The notes: generated from the sequence alone by a model not told the origin. DNA of 33,732 nt from an uncultured Muribaculaceae bacterium (GCA_947386115.1 CANDNO010000024.1:1-33732), one strand, 5' to 3'. Numbered from the stretch's first letter, positions 25,318-33,121 are shown. Numbers and translations: made by a program.

Positions 25318-26511
25318 ATGAAAACCAATATAGGAGTATTCTTCGGCGGACGCTCCACCGAGCATGAAATCTCAGTAATCTCGGCCTCACAGGCCATGCA
25401 CGCCATCAACCGCGACCGCTTCGATGTAACACCGATTTACATCACCAAAGACGGACAGTGGTACACGGGCGACGCGCTCTTCGAGGTAGACAACTATCGC
25501 GACATTCCCGCGCTGCTCAAGCGTTGCCGCCAGGTCTACATGCGCCCCGAGACAGGCAACTTCAACCTCTACCTCGACAAGAAACCGTTCATGGGCAAGG
25601 ACATCGTCACCACTCTCGATGTCGTGATACCCGTGCTGCACGGCTCCAATGGCGAGGACGGCACTTTTGAGGGCCTGCTCGAGACCATCGGCATTCCTTA
25701 CGCCGGCTGTAACACCCTGTCTTCGGCCAACGGCATGGACAAAATCACCATGAAAATGATTCTCCAGGCCTCAGGAATCCCCGTAGTCGACTACGTGTGG
25801 TTCACCGACAAGCAATGGTTCAAGCAGCGCGACGAACTCACCGAGCGCATCGAGTCGACCATCGGTTACCCCGTGATTGTCAAGCCCGCCAACTTAGGCT
25901 CAAGCGTAGGCATCGGTCGCGCCAACAACCGCGAGGAGCTCAACAGCCGCGTAGAAGACGCCGAGCGTTACTCGACACGCATCATCGTCGAGGACCTCGT
26001 CGAGAATCTTCAGGAAATCAACTGCTCGGTGCTCGGCGACTGTGACGACTACACCATGTCGGTGCTCGAAGAGCCCATCAAGACAGGCGATTTCCTCACC
26101 TACGAGGACAAATACATGGGTGGCACAAAAGGAGCCAAGGGTATGCAGGCATCACAGAAACGTATTCCGGCCGACCTCCCCGCCGAGGAGACCGAACGCA
26201 TCAAGTTCCTCGCCGGCGAGACTTTCCGCGTGCTGTCATGCCACGGAGTGAGCCGCGTCGATGTCATAGTCGACAGCAAGACACGCGATATATATGTAAA
26301 TGAGATCAACACCATTCCCGGGTCATTGTCGTTCTACCTGTGGGAAGCGACAGGCCTGTCATTCGACAAGCTCATGGAGCGCCTCGTGGCACTTGCCATC
26401 AAGCGCCGCCGCGAGCTGGCCATGAAGACACAGACCTACGACCGCAACATATTCTCGCTCGGCGGCGGTGGCGTGAAAGGTGCTAAAGGATGCAAAGGTT
26501 ACAAAAAATAA
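25318..26511 (+). CDS. ddl: D-alanine--D-alanine ligase
   Basis: 397 aa, longer than most Ddl (about 310-370). The N-terminus FFGGRSTEHEISVISASQAMHAI, the GSNGEDGTFEGLLE segment, the ATP-grasp pieces VKPANLGSSVGIGRA and SRVDVIVDSKTRDIYVNEINTIPGS, and the serine/tyrosine region fit Ddl. NEINTIPGSLSFYLWEATG resembles Ddl of Clostridia more than E. coli DdlB. Beyond about residue 370 the enzyme has a tail with a Gly/Lys repeat (GGGGVKGAKGCKGYKK) that is probably disordered. It ligates two D-alanines with ATP; an altered second substrate cannot be excluded. Last gene of the lrp operon. Confidence 0.93.
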   Translation: MKTNIGVFFGGRSTEHEISVISASQAMHAINRDRFDVTPIYITKDGQWYTGDALFEVDNYRDIPALLKRCRQVYMRPETGNFNLYLDKKPFMGKDIVTTLDVVIPVLHGSNGEDGTFEGLLETIGIPYAGCNTLSSANGMDKITMKMILQASGIPVVDYVWFTDKQWFKQRDELTERIESTIGYPVIVKPANLGSSVGIGRANNREELNSRVEDAERYSTRIIVEDLVENLQEINCSVLGDCDDYTMSVLEEPIKTGDFLTYEDKYMGGTKGAKGMQASQKRIPADLPAEETERIKFLAGETFRVLSCHGVSRVDVIVDSKTRDIYVNEINTIPGSLSFYLWEATGLSFDKLMERLVALAIKRRRELAMKTQTYDRNIFSLGGGGVKGAKGCKGYKK

Positions 26512-26521
26512 CTTGCCGCGT

Positions 26522-26552
26522 CTTGCATGTTCAAATGTTTTATATAACTTTG
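26522..26552 (+). promoter_or_regulatory. Promoter for the ROK kinase gene
   Basis: CTTG (26522-26525), 19 bp, then TAACTTTG (26545-26552), a good Bacteroidetes -33/-7 pair. It gives a leader of about 45 nt. Confidence 0.65.
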
Positions 26553-26600
26553 CTCCTACAAATAGATTAAATCATCTTACTTTATAACAAAACGAATATC

Positions 26601-27581
26601 ATGAGTAAACCCTTTGTAGTAGGTATCGATATAGGCGGTACCAACACCGTGTTCGGAATCGTAGACGCCCGTGGCGTAGTGCTTGCAAGTTCTTCTATCA
26701 AAACACTGAAGCACAGTGACTTCAACGACTATGTAGACGAACTGCACACAGAACTAACCAAGCTTATGAAAGATACCGACACCGAGGGCAAGATTCACGG
26801 TATCGGAATCGGCGCTCCCAACGCCAACTATTTCACCGGCCTCATCGAGGAATGCGCCAACCTCCCCTGGCCCACTCCCCTGCCTCTGGCTCAGATTGTA
26901 AGCGAGAAATTCGGCATCCCCGTAGCCATCACCAATGATGCCAACGCAGCCGCCATCGGCGAGATGACCTACGGCGCCGCCCGCGGCCTCAAAGACTTCA
27001 TAATGATTACCCTCGGAACCGGCGTAGGCTCAGGCATCGTCATCAACGGCCAGCTTGTCTACGGCCACGACGGCTTCGCAGGCGAACTCGGCCACGTGAT
27101 CTCGAAGCGCAGCAACGGCCGCCTCTGCGGTTGCGGTCGCACAGGCTGTCTCGAGACCTACTGCTCGGCTACCGGAGTTGCACGCACTGCCCGCGAGTTC
27201 CTCGAAATCAAGACCGAGCCCTCGCTCCTGCGCAACATCCCCATCGACCAGATCACATCCAAGGACGTTTATGACGCAGCCATCGCAGGCGACGCTATCG
27301 CCAACGAGATATTCGAGTACACCGGCAACATCCTGGGCGAAGCCCTGGCCGATTTCACCGTATTCTCGGCACCCGAAGCATTCGTAATCTTCGGTGGCCT
27401 CGCCAAGAGCGGCGAGCTCCTGTTCCGCCCCATGCGCAACTCGATGGAAAAGAACATGCTCAGCATCTGGAAAGGCAAAGTCAAGATCCTGCCCAGCGAG
27501 CTGAAAGAAGCCGACGCAGCAGTACTCGGCGCCTCGGCCCTCGGCTGGGAAGCCAAACCCCTCGACACCCCCGCCATCTAA
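26601..27581 (+). CDS. ROK family sugar kinase (glucokinase-like)
   Basis: 326 aa. The ATP-phosphate motif GIDIGGTNTVFGIVDARG opens the protein, followed by IGAPNANYFTG, ITNDANAAAIGEMTYGAARG, LGTGVGSGIVINGQLVYG and HDGFAGELGHV. The ROK zinc motif is present as CGCGRTGCLETYCSATG. The family phosphorylates glucose or related hexoses; ROK sequences with this length in Bacteroides are called glucokinase. It has its own promoter and stops at a shared bidirectional terminator, so it is a single-gene unit. Confidence 0.93.
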   Translation: MSKPFVVGIDIGGTNTVFGIVDARGVVLASSSIKTLKHSDFNDYVDELHTELTKLMKDTDTEGKIHGIGIGAPNANYFTGLIEECANLPWPTPLPLAQIVSEKFGIPVAITNDANAAAIGEMTYGAARGLKDFIMITLGTGVGSGIVINGQLVYGHDGFAGELGHVISKRSNGRLCGCGRTGCLETYCSATGVARTAREFLEIKTEPSLLRNIPIDQITSKDVYDAAIAGDAIANEIFEYTGNILGEALADFTVFSAPEAFVIFGGLAKSGELLFRPMRNSMEKNMLSIWKGKVKILPSELKEADAAVLGASALGWEAKPLDTPAI

Positions 27582-27590
27582 CCGTTAAAC

Positions 27591-27633
27591 AAAATCGCCT
27601 CTTTCTCACACAAATAAGAAGAGGCGATTTTTG
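27591..27633. terminator. Bidirectional terminator between converging genes
   Basis: AAAATCGCCTCTTTCT (27591-27606) pairs with AGAAGAGGCGATTTT (27617-27631), with A and T tracts on both sides. It serves the ROK kinase on the plus strand and the CsgG-like pair on the minus strand. Confidence 0.85.
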
Positions 27634-27634
27634 T

Positions 27635-28537
27635 TTATCTAATTATATTTCGAATTTTATAATAGGCTGTATTATCATGTTGCCTGAACTGGCCATTTCT
27701 TAGATCTATACGCCATGCCTTTTTATGCGGTGCAATAGTAGAACACCAATAATATCCCGACATCGATTCACCACCAAAAGTATAAAGCAATGAATTGATA
27801 GTTCCACTATAATTATATATCGTTTGGAACTGTTCTTTACTCGGGGTATTTCCGGCTCTACTATGGTCGTTACTGCCGGAATCAAACAATTCCAGTATAA
27901 ACGGACTACTACAATCAATATATATTCCGATTTTCTTAAATGCACTTCTGGCATTAACATCCAATTCAGCCCATTGGCTACGTGTCAAATAATAGGTATG
28001 TCCTTCTTTTCTTACACAAAGAGACAAGTTTATTGGTAACGTAGAATAATTCAACGCTAATCTTTGGCCTAACAAATCGTAGGCAATTTGTCGGGACAAC
28101 TCAGAAAGTTCATTTATATTGTTGGCCGAACCATTTGTTGAGGCCTGTTTTTCAACACTTCCCGAACGAATATTTATCAAACGCGATGTCACAAATAAAT
28201 CGCCGTATAACATCCCGACGTTTGCAACTATAACTCTTTCTACACCAAACTTCTGTCCTACGGCTGTAATCTTATCAACAGGCACCTCACCCGACAGCTG
28301 GAAATCCATTTCCTTAGAAAGAACCGACATAAAATCAGCTGTTCGTTCTACAGCCTGATATTGTCGGGTATTTATTATAGCCTCAACAAGCTTAGTCTCA
28401 ATAAACTTTTTCTGACTTTCATCGGCTCCGTTTCCCGTCACGTAAACAGCTACAGTCTCTTGACTGAAAGCAGCCACGGGACAAAGCAGACTTGCAAAAA
28501 TAACGCAAATTAATAATAAATAATTATGTATCTTCAT
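27635..28537 (-). CDS. Secreted protein: CsgG/LpoB-like domain plus FISUMP-like C-terminal domain
   Basis: 300 aa, AT-rich gene. Signal peptide (YLLLICVIFASLLCPVAAFSQ) then residues about 25-155 (TVAVYVTGNGADESQKKFIETKLVEAI and ERTADFMSVLSKEMDFQLSGEV, VERVIVANVGMLYG, SRLINIRSGSV) that resemble the CsgG/FlgO/LpoB-type fold. Residues about 195-300 (PSKEQFQTIYNYSGTINSLLYTFGGES, YYWCSTIAPHKKAWRIDLRNG) resemble the FISUMP/DUF1566 lectin-like fold of Bacteroidetes surface proteins. There is no lipobox. It is second gene of a pair; the first ends only 5 bp upstream and shares this N-terminal domain. The fused domain suggests an envelope protein that binds something, unknown. Confidence 0.78.
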   Translation of the reverse strand: MKIHNYLLLICVIFASLLCPVAAFSQETVAVYVTGNGADESQKKFIETKLVEAIINTRQYQAVERTADFMSVLSKEMDFQLSGEVPVDKITAVGQKFGVERVIVANVGMLYGDLFVTSRLINIRSGSVEKQASTNGSANNINELSELSRQIAYDLLGQRLALNYSTLPINLSLCVRKEGHTYYLTRSQWAELDVNARSAFKKIGIYIDCSSPFILELFDSGSNDHSRAGNTPSKEQFQTIYNYSGTINSLLYTFGGESMSGYYWCSTIAPHKKAWRIDLRNGQFRQHDNTAYYKIRNIIR

Positions 28538-28542
28538 ATAGA

Positions 28543-29022
28543 TTATTGATTAAACATTCTGTGAGTAACATAATTAGCCATCGGAATGAGAACTTCGGTA
28601 TAACTTCCTTCATAATTACGCGAATAATTATCCGATTTTATCACACGACCACTCGTAATGTTTATCATACGCGAAGCCATATTGCATTTTCCATATGTGG
28701 GTATAGTAACTTTAATCACTATTACATAATCAACTCCACACATTTTACCAATCGAACGGATTTCTTTATCTGATACTTCACCTGACAATTGGAAGTCATG
28801 CTCCTTTGTGACAGCATCAAGAAATGATTCATCTCTTTCATAAGGTATATAATTTGAATTAGATGACATTCTTGATAGGACAGCCGAACTTATCATTGAC
28901 TTTTCATCAGCTGACAAGCTCTTACCTTGAACATAAACAGCTACAGTGCTCTTAGCCTGTATTGAAAAAATGCAAAATGTACACAGAACAATTTGCAATG
29001 CTAATAATAGAAATCGTTTCAT
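28543..29022 (-). CDS. Secreted CsgG/LpoB-like protein, single domain
   Basis: 159 aa. Signal peptide (LLALQIVLCTFCIFSIQA) then STVAVYVQGKSLSADEKSMISSAVLSRM, ERDESFLDAVTKEHDFQLSGEVSDKEIRSIGKMCGVDYVIVIKV and SRMINITSGRVIKSD, which align clearly with residues about 25-145 of the next gene product, so the two are tandem paralogues. It lacks the C-terminal FISUMP-like domain. A minus-strand TAAATTTG element (29045-29052) lies about 25 bp before the start. Gene and surroundings are AT-rich, unlike the flanking kinase and mdh genes, suggesting acquisition. Confidence 0.78.
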   Translation of the reverse strand: MKRFLLLALQIVLCTFCIFSIQAKSTVAVYVQGKSLSADEKSMISSAVLSRMSSNSNYIPYERDESFLDAVTKEHDFQLSGEVSDKEIRSIGKMCGVDYVIVIKVTIPTYGKCNMASRMINITSGRVIKSDNYSRNYEGSYTEVLIPMANYVTHRMFNQ

Positions 29023-29044
29023 TGGTTTTTATAATTATTTATCA

Positions 29045-29052
29045 CAAATTTA
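29045..29052 (-). promoter_or_regulatory. -7 element for the CsgG-like pair
   Basis: On the minus strand TAAATTTG matches TAnnTTTG. No clear -33 at normal distance. Start codon lies about 25 nt downstream. Confidence 0.5.
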
Positions 29053-29097
29053 AGGATTGTTATGAACGCATTTTTAACGATTACGCACTACATATTA

Positions 29098-29171
29098 TAC
29101 TTTTGTGTCAAATTTTTTGACGCACAACATCATTTGATATTAGGAAATATATGTAAAATAATCTACTTTTG
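29098..29171 (+). promoter_or_regulatory. Two candidate -7 elements upstream of hairpin copy 2
   Basis: TACTTTTG occurs at 29098-29105 and 29164-29171. The first is followed by a gap to the hairpin of about 150 nt, the second of about 85 nt. A -33 TTTG (29133) is 27 bp before the second, too far. The rest of the 395-bp gap 29023-29417 is AT-rich and contains the hairpin at 29258-29384. Confidence 0.4.
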
Positions 29172-29257
29172 TAGGAAACCAAACATTTATTATTTATAAG
29201 ATAAAAACAGGAATATAACATACATATAAATTATTGAGCTTCCTTGCTCTAATTCTT

Positions 29258-29384
29258 TCAATCGAAAACCGCCAATTTTCATAAGACAACAAGAATGAGC
29301 ATTAGTGTGAAGTTCAGCCCGTGTATATATGGGCTGACGCGCTATGCCTATAGGTTGTCTGGTGCTTGGCGGTACCTCGGTTGA
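29258..29384 (+). ncRNA. Long structured leader RNA upstream of the HTH gene (copy 2)
   Basis: Six nested blocks: 29258-29265/29377-29384 (one G-T), 29268-29275/29366-29373 (ACCGCCAA/TTGGCGGT), 29284-29290/29354-29360 (AGACAAC/GTTGTCT), 29299-29302/29344-29347, 29304-29309/29338-29343 (AGTGTG/CGCGCT with G-T pairs), and 29314-29320/29331-29337 (TCAGCCC/GGGCTGA, loop GTGTATATAT). It folds as one 127-nt hairpin ending 33 nt before the HTH start. The CCGCCAA/TTGGCGG block replaces TCGCCAA/TTGGCGA of copy 1, a compensatory change, and both copies share RTRCC after it. This supports a conserved RNA rather than a chance palindrome. Confidence 0.62.
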
Positions 29385-29417
29385 CTGTAGAGAATAGTGT
29401 TCAGCTCATATATCTTT

Positions 29418-29636
29418 ATGATACACATAGGACACATAATAAAAGAAGAATTATACAGACAGGAACGAACTCCTACCTGGCTGGCTAATAAAATACATTG
29501 TCAACGTTCTAATATATACTATATATTTTCTCAGAAATCAATTAATACTGATCTTTTACTAAGTATCAGCAAAGCGCTCAAACGCAATTTCTTTATTGAA
29601 TATAGTTCTCAACTTGATACTTCACTTGACATATAA
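29418..29636 (+). CDS. Small XRE-like helix-turn-helix protein (copy 2)
   Basis: 72 aa from the ATG at 29418 (MIHIGHII), which aligns with the start of copy 1; a GTG at 29397 would only add seven residues. It shares HIG..I.E.L, TWLA, C.R.NIY.IF, LL..IS..L and FF with the 74-aa protein at 9846-10070. AT-rich codon use, unlike mdh downstream. It stands alone with hairpin RNA in front and a strong terminator behind, so it makes one small protein from one transcript. DNA-binding is likely; the target is unknown. Confidence 0.83.
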   Translation: MIHIGHIIKEELYRQERTPTWLANKIHCQRSNIYYIFSQKSINTDLLLSISKALKRNFFIEYSSQLDTSLDI

Positions 29637-29668
29637 TTTGAAGCATGTATTTGCACAAATAAGACGAC

Positions 29669-29702
29669 AAAGCCTCGCGATTTCTACGTCGCGAGGCTTT
29701 AT
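29669..29702 (+). terminator. Intrinsic terminator after HTH copy 2
   Basis: AAAGCCTCGCGA (29669-29680) pairs perfectly with TCGCGAGGCTTT (29689-29700), followed by ATTAT. It can function in both directions. Confidence 0.85.
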
Positions 29703-29713
29703 TATAAGCGTAA

Positions 29714-29737
29714 AGCGGAACTTTCACAAGCTCCGCT
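29714..29737 (-). terminator. Possible mdh terminator
   Basis: AGCGGA and TCCGCT (29714-29719/29732-29737), extended by CTT/AAG, form a hairpin about 45 bp after the mdh stop on the minus strand, followed by an AT-rich tail. A second dyad, TATCAAAATTTGATA, lies at about 29755-29769. Confidence 0.45.
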
Positions 29738-29780
29738 CCACTAATTGAGATTATATCAAAATTTGATAATTAGTTTCGAT

Positions 29781-30716
29781 TTAGAGTGCGCCTGCAAGTG
29801 CTGCGTTGGTCTTGCGAACGGCAGCTGCGCTGGCGGCAAATTTCTCCTTCTCGGCGTCGTTGAGGGGGAATTCAACGATTTTCTCGATACCGTTCTTGCC
29901 GAGGATACAGGGAACGCCGATGCAGATGTCGCTTTCGCCATACTCGCCATCAAGCAGAGCCGAGCAAGAGATGAGACGCTTCTGGTCGTGAAGAACAGCA
30001 GCTACAACCTGTGCCGAAGCAGCACCGGGGGCATACCATGCCGATGTGCCGAGGAGCTTGGTGAGAGTAGCACCGCCTACCATGGTGTCGGCAGCTACGG
30101 TAGCGAGCTTCTCGTCGTCGAGGTAGTTGGTGGCGGGAACACCGCGATAAGCAGCAAAGCGGGTAAGAGGAATCATGGTGGTGTCACCGTGACCGCCTAT
30201 TACGATGCCTTCAACCTCGGTGGGGTTGGCGCCGAGAGCGATGCTCAGGAAATATTTGAAACGTGCGCTGTCAAGTGCACCGCCCATACCGATGATACGG
30301 TTCTTGGGAAGACCCGATGTCTTGTGGATAAGATAGGTCATGGTGTCCATGGGGTTGGATACGCACACGATAACTGCGTTGGGTGAATATTTGAGGATGT
30401 TGTCGGTAACCGACTTAACGATACCGGCGTTTACACCGATGAGCTCCTCGCGGGTCATACCGGGCTTGCGGGGGATACCCGATGTGATAACTACTACATC
30501 GCTGTTGGCTGTCTTCTCGTAGTCGTTGGTCACGCCGGTGAGACGTGTCTGAAGACCGAGGATGTTAACAGTCTGGTTGATGTCCATAGCCTTGCCTTCC
30601 GACAGGCCTTCTTTGATATCGATAAGAACTACCTCATCAGCTACCTGGGTGGTAACCAATACATTGGCACAAGTTGCACCTACGTTGCCGGCGCCTACTA
30701 CTGTTACTTTTGACAT
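29781..30716 (-). CDS. mdh: Malate dehydrogenase
   Basis: 311 aa, the LDH-like type. It oxidises malate to oxaloacetate with NAD. The Rossmann motif VVGAGNVGATCA opens the protein, followed by LIDIKEGLSEGKAMD (the Asp that selects NAD), ITSGIPRKPGMTRE (substrate-binding arginine region), VSNPMDTMTY, GMGGALDSARF and the catalytic IGGHGDTTMIPL histidine. In Bacteroides it belongs to the reductive branch from oxaloacetate to fumarate and succinate. A minus-strand TAATTTTG (30746-30753) lies upstream. Confidence 0.97.
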   Translation of the reverse strand: MSKVTVVGAGNVGATCANVLVTTQVADEVVLIDIKEGLSEGKAMDINQTVNILGLQTRLTGVTNDYEKTANSDVVVITSGIPRKPGMTREELIGVNAGIVKSVTDNILKYSPNAVIVCVSNPMDTMTYLIHKTSGLPKNRIIGMGGALDSARFKYFLSIALGANPTEVEGIVIGGHGDTTMIPLTRFAAYRGVPATNYLDDEKLATVAADTMVGGATLTKLLGTSAWYAPGAASAQVVAAVLHDQKRLISCSALLDGEYGESDICIGVPCILGKNGIEKIVEFPLNDAEKEKFAASAAAVRKTNAALAGAL

Positions 30717-30745
30717 ATCTTGTTATATTTAGGTTTTCTTGCTCA

Positions 30746-30753
30746 CAAAATTA
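30746..30753 (-). promoter_or_regulatory. -7 promoter element for mdh
   Basis: TAATTTTG on the minus strand fits TAnnTTTG, about 30 bp before the start codon. No -33 element is clear. Confidence 0.5.
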
Positions 30754-30804
30754 CAGAAATTTTTCAGCATTACGCATTATTTTTGGTTAATTTTTTTCGC
30801 CTTT

Positions 30805-31638
30805 TTATCCACAACCGTGGAACTTGACGAGAAGCGGCATCGGGTCGGCCTCGAGAGCGGCTATCGTATAGCCGTGACGCCCGGCCACAGCATCGAGCAC
30901 ATCGGCAAAATTCACTGCAACCGAGCCTATGAATCCCAGCCGCCGGCACCCGGTGGCGTAGCGCTCGACATTCCTCACGAAAAAGCGGTCAAACTCATCC
31001 TCGACCATCGCCGAGACAGCTTCGACGGCCATCAGCTCGCTGACCATCGGTACGAGCGACCCGAGAAAGACATTAGCCCCCGGCTGCCTATACACGCGCT
31101 CGATGACATCGGCCATATCTAGCCCCACTCGCTCGCGCCACACCGCCTCGACCTCGCCGGGGAACAGGCGCTTGAAAAGATCACCCACAAACCGGCGCCC
31201 TATCGACGCCCCGCTACCCTCGTCGCCAAGAATATAGCCCAGTGCGGGCACATTATCGACAATTCGATCGCCGTCATAGAGACAGGTGTTCGACCCCGTA
31301 CCCAGGATGCACGCTATGCCGGCCTCACGCCCGAGGATTGCCCGCGCGGCTCCAAGCATATCGCTCTCCACCTCGACCCTCCCGGCGCCCAAAGCCGCCA
31401 AAGCATTGGCAACCACCTCTCTGCGAGAATCCGAAACGACTCCGGCCCCATAGAAATAGACCTCCGAGACCGATCGTCCATCCACACGAGGCATCAATTC
31501 ATCGGCTATAATCTTGGCTATGGCATCGGGCGCCATCGTGGCGGCATTGATGCCCGAGGTGCGCACCGTCGTGCTTGACCCCGCGTCACACAGAGTCCAT
31601 GTAGTCTTCGTACTTCCGGCGTCGGCTATTATAATCAT
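30805..31638 (-). CDS. BadF/BcrA-type ATPase family kinase, probably N-acetylglucosamine kinase-like
   Basis: 277 aa from the ATG at 31638; a longer ORF to 31689 would add an unlikely 17 residues before MIIIADAGSTKTTW. Motifs of the actin-like ATPase superfamily are present: ADAGSTKTTWTL (phosphate 1), GTGSNTCLYDG (phosphate 2) and ILGDEGSGASIGR, typical of the N-acetylglucosamine kinase branch (NAGK). The family phosphorylates amino sugars with ATP. It runs in the same direction as mdh 88 bp downstream, and diverges from the beta-helix lipoprotein gene. Substrate is inferred. Confidence 0.85.
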   Translation of the reverse strand: MIIIADAGSTKTTWTLCDAGSSTTVRTSGINAATMAPDAIAKIIADELMPRVDGRSVSEVYFYGAGVVSDSRREVVANALAALGAGRVEVESDMLGAARAILGREAGIACILGTGSNTCLYDGDRIVDNVPALGYILGDEGSGASIGRRFVGDLFKRLFPGEVEAVWRERVGLDMADVIERVYRQPGANVFLGSLVPMVSELMAVEAVSAMVEDEFDRFFVRNVERYATGCRRLGFIGSVAVNFADVLDAVAGRHGYTIAALEADPMPLLVKFHGCG

Positions 31639-31662
31639 ATCGAAGTATGTTAAGATTTCCCA

Positions 31663-31670
31663 CAAAAATA
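31663..31670 (-). promoter_or_regulatory. -7 element for the BadF-type kinase
   Basis: On the minus strand TATTTTTG fits TAnnTTTG, about 25 bp before the ATG at 31638. Plus-strand transcription of the lipoprotein gene must start in the same 60-bp gap; no good TAnnTTTG is seen for it (nearest AACCTTTG). Confidence 0.45.
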
Positions 31671-31699
31671 ATAAAAACCTTTGATTCAACGTTTAGAGA

Positions 31700-33121
31700 A
31701 TGATGAAAGAATTAAAATACTGCATATTTTCGGCCATAGCACTGCTGCTGTCGCTCACCGGCTGCATCGAGGACGGCATCACCACATCGCCGTCCCACCA
31801 GCCCCGCTACTCGGTCGACACTCTCGCCCTCGGCACCCTATTTACGGCCGAGCCCACCCCTACATATTCGTTCAAGATATTCAATCCCCACGATAAAGCG
31901 CTAAACATAAGCTCAATAGCACTACGCGACGACACCGACGGCTGTTTTCGCCTCAATGTCGACGGCATTGCCGGCAGCCGGTTCAGCGATGTCGAGATTC
32001 GCAGTAAAGACTCAATCTTCGTCTTCGTCGAGGCCACATTGCCCGAGCTCGGCCTCGACCACCCCACCCTCTACGAGCGCCACCTCGACATCAACACCAA
32101 CGGCGTGACATCGACCGTAGTCATAACCGCTACCGGACTCGACGCCACACGCCTGCGCGGCCGTGTGCTCGCAGCCGATACGCGCCTCGACGCCACACGC
32201 CCCTATATAATATATGATAGCCTCATGGTGGCCGAGGGAGCTACACTCACGCTCGAGCCCGGCACAAAACTGCACTTCCACGACGGCGCACGCCTTCAGG
32301 TCGACGGCACCCTACGCTCTATGGGCACACCCGAAGCCACCGTCGAGATGACCGGCGACCGCTGGGGCACAGTCGTGGGACGCGTCGACTACGAGATAAT
32401 GTCGGGCCAGTGGGAAGGTGTCTACTTCACCCCAACAAGTCGCGATAACCATCTCGAATACACCTCGATACGCAACACCAACTGGGGCGTGATAGTCGAT
32501 TCCGTACCCTACGCCGACGCCGCCCCGTCACTGTATATGCTCAACTGCCAGCTGCGCAACTCCAAGGAATATGCCCTGCTGTCATCCTACTCGGCAATCG
32601 AAGCCCTCGGCTGCGAGCTCGCCGATGCAGCAGCCGGAGTCGTAGCCCTGCAAGGCGGCACCGCGCGACTCGTCAACTGTACCGTGGCCAACTACTACCT
32701 CTTCAGCGTCCTCGGCGGACCCGCCGTGCAACTCTACCACGTCAGCCCCGACGAGCCGGCCCCCGACACCGACCTGCCCCTGCTCACCGCCACAATCGAC
32801 AACTGCATCATCTACGGCAACGGCACCGACCTGTCGCATGGCGACCTCACCGGCACCGACGTAACCCTACGCAACTGCCTGCTCAAGAGCGAAGGATGCG
32901 ACGACGACCACTTCATCAACTGCCTCTGGGGCCTCGACCCGCTCTACGGCACCGTGCGCCAGGACTACCACTTCGACTACCGCCTGTACCCCGAGTCCCC
33001 CGCCATCGGCGCCGCCGACCCCGACCTAATCCCCGCCGCGCTCACCACCGACCCCTACGGCTACCCCCGCACCCCCACCAACACCCTCGGCGCCTACGCC
33101 CAGCCCCTCCCCACAAATTAG
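31700..33121 (+). CDS. Right-handed beta-helix lipoprotein
   Basis: 473 aa (ATGs at 31700 and 31703 are adjacent). Signal peptide with lipobox LTGC, so lipid-anchored. Residues about 60-150 form a beta-sandwich-like region (FKIFNPHDKALNISSIALRDD), then from about 175 a parallel beta-helix is evident (GATLTLEPGTKLHFHDGARLQVDGTLRSMGTPEATVEMTGDRWG, GQWEGVYFTP, RLVNCTVANYY). The end, YPESPAIGAADPDLIPAALTTDPYGYPRTPTNTLGAY, is typical of Bacteroidetes proteins with polysaccharide-lyase-like helices. Whether it has catalytic activity cannot be told. It is followed directly by repeat DNA. Confidence 0.87.
   Translation: MMKELKYCIFSAIALLLSLTGCIEDGITTSPSHQPRYSVDTLALGTLFTAEPTPTYSFKIFNPHDKALNISSIALRDDTDGCFRLNVDGIAGSRFSDVEIRSKDSIFVFVEATLPELGLDHPTLYERHLDINTNGVTSTVVITATGLDATRLRGRVLAADTRLDATRPYIIYDSLMVAEGATLTLEPGTKLHFHDGARLQVDGTLRSMGTPEATVEMTGDRWGTVVGRVDYEIMSGQWEGVYFTPTSRDNHLEYTSIRNTNWGVIVDSVPYADAAPSLYMLNCQLRNSKEYALLSSYSAIEALGCELADAAAGVVALQGGTARLVNCTVANYYLFSVLGGPAVQLYHVSPDEPAPDTDLPLLTATIDNCIIYGNGTDLSHGDLTGTDVTLRNCLLKSEGCDDDHFINCLWGLDPLYGTVRQDYHFDYRLYPESPAIGAADPDLIPAALTTDPYGYPRTPTNTLGAYAQPLPTN

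Noticed and set aside
29755-29769. TATCAAAATTTGATA palindrome as an operator
   Set aside because: It lies between convergent genes past both stops, so it is more likely part of the 3' region.
29745-30386. 213-aa plus-strand ORF opposite mdh
   Set aside because: mdh is certain from its motifs; this frame has none.
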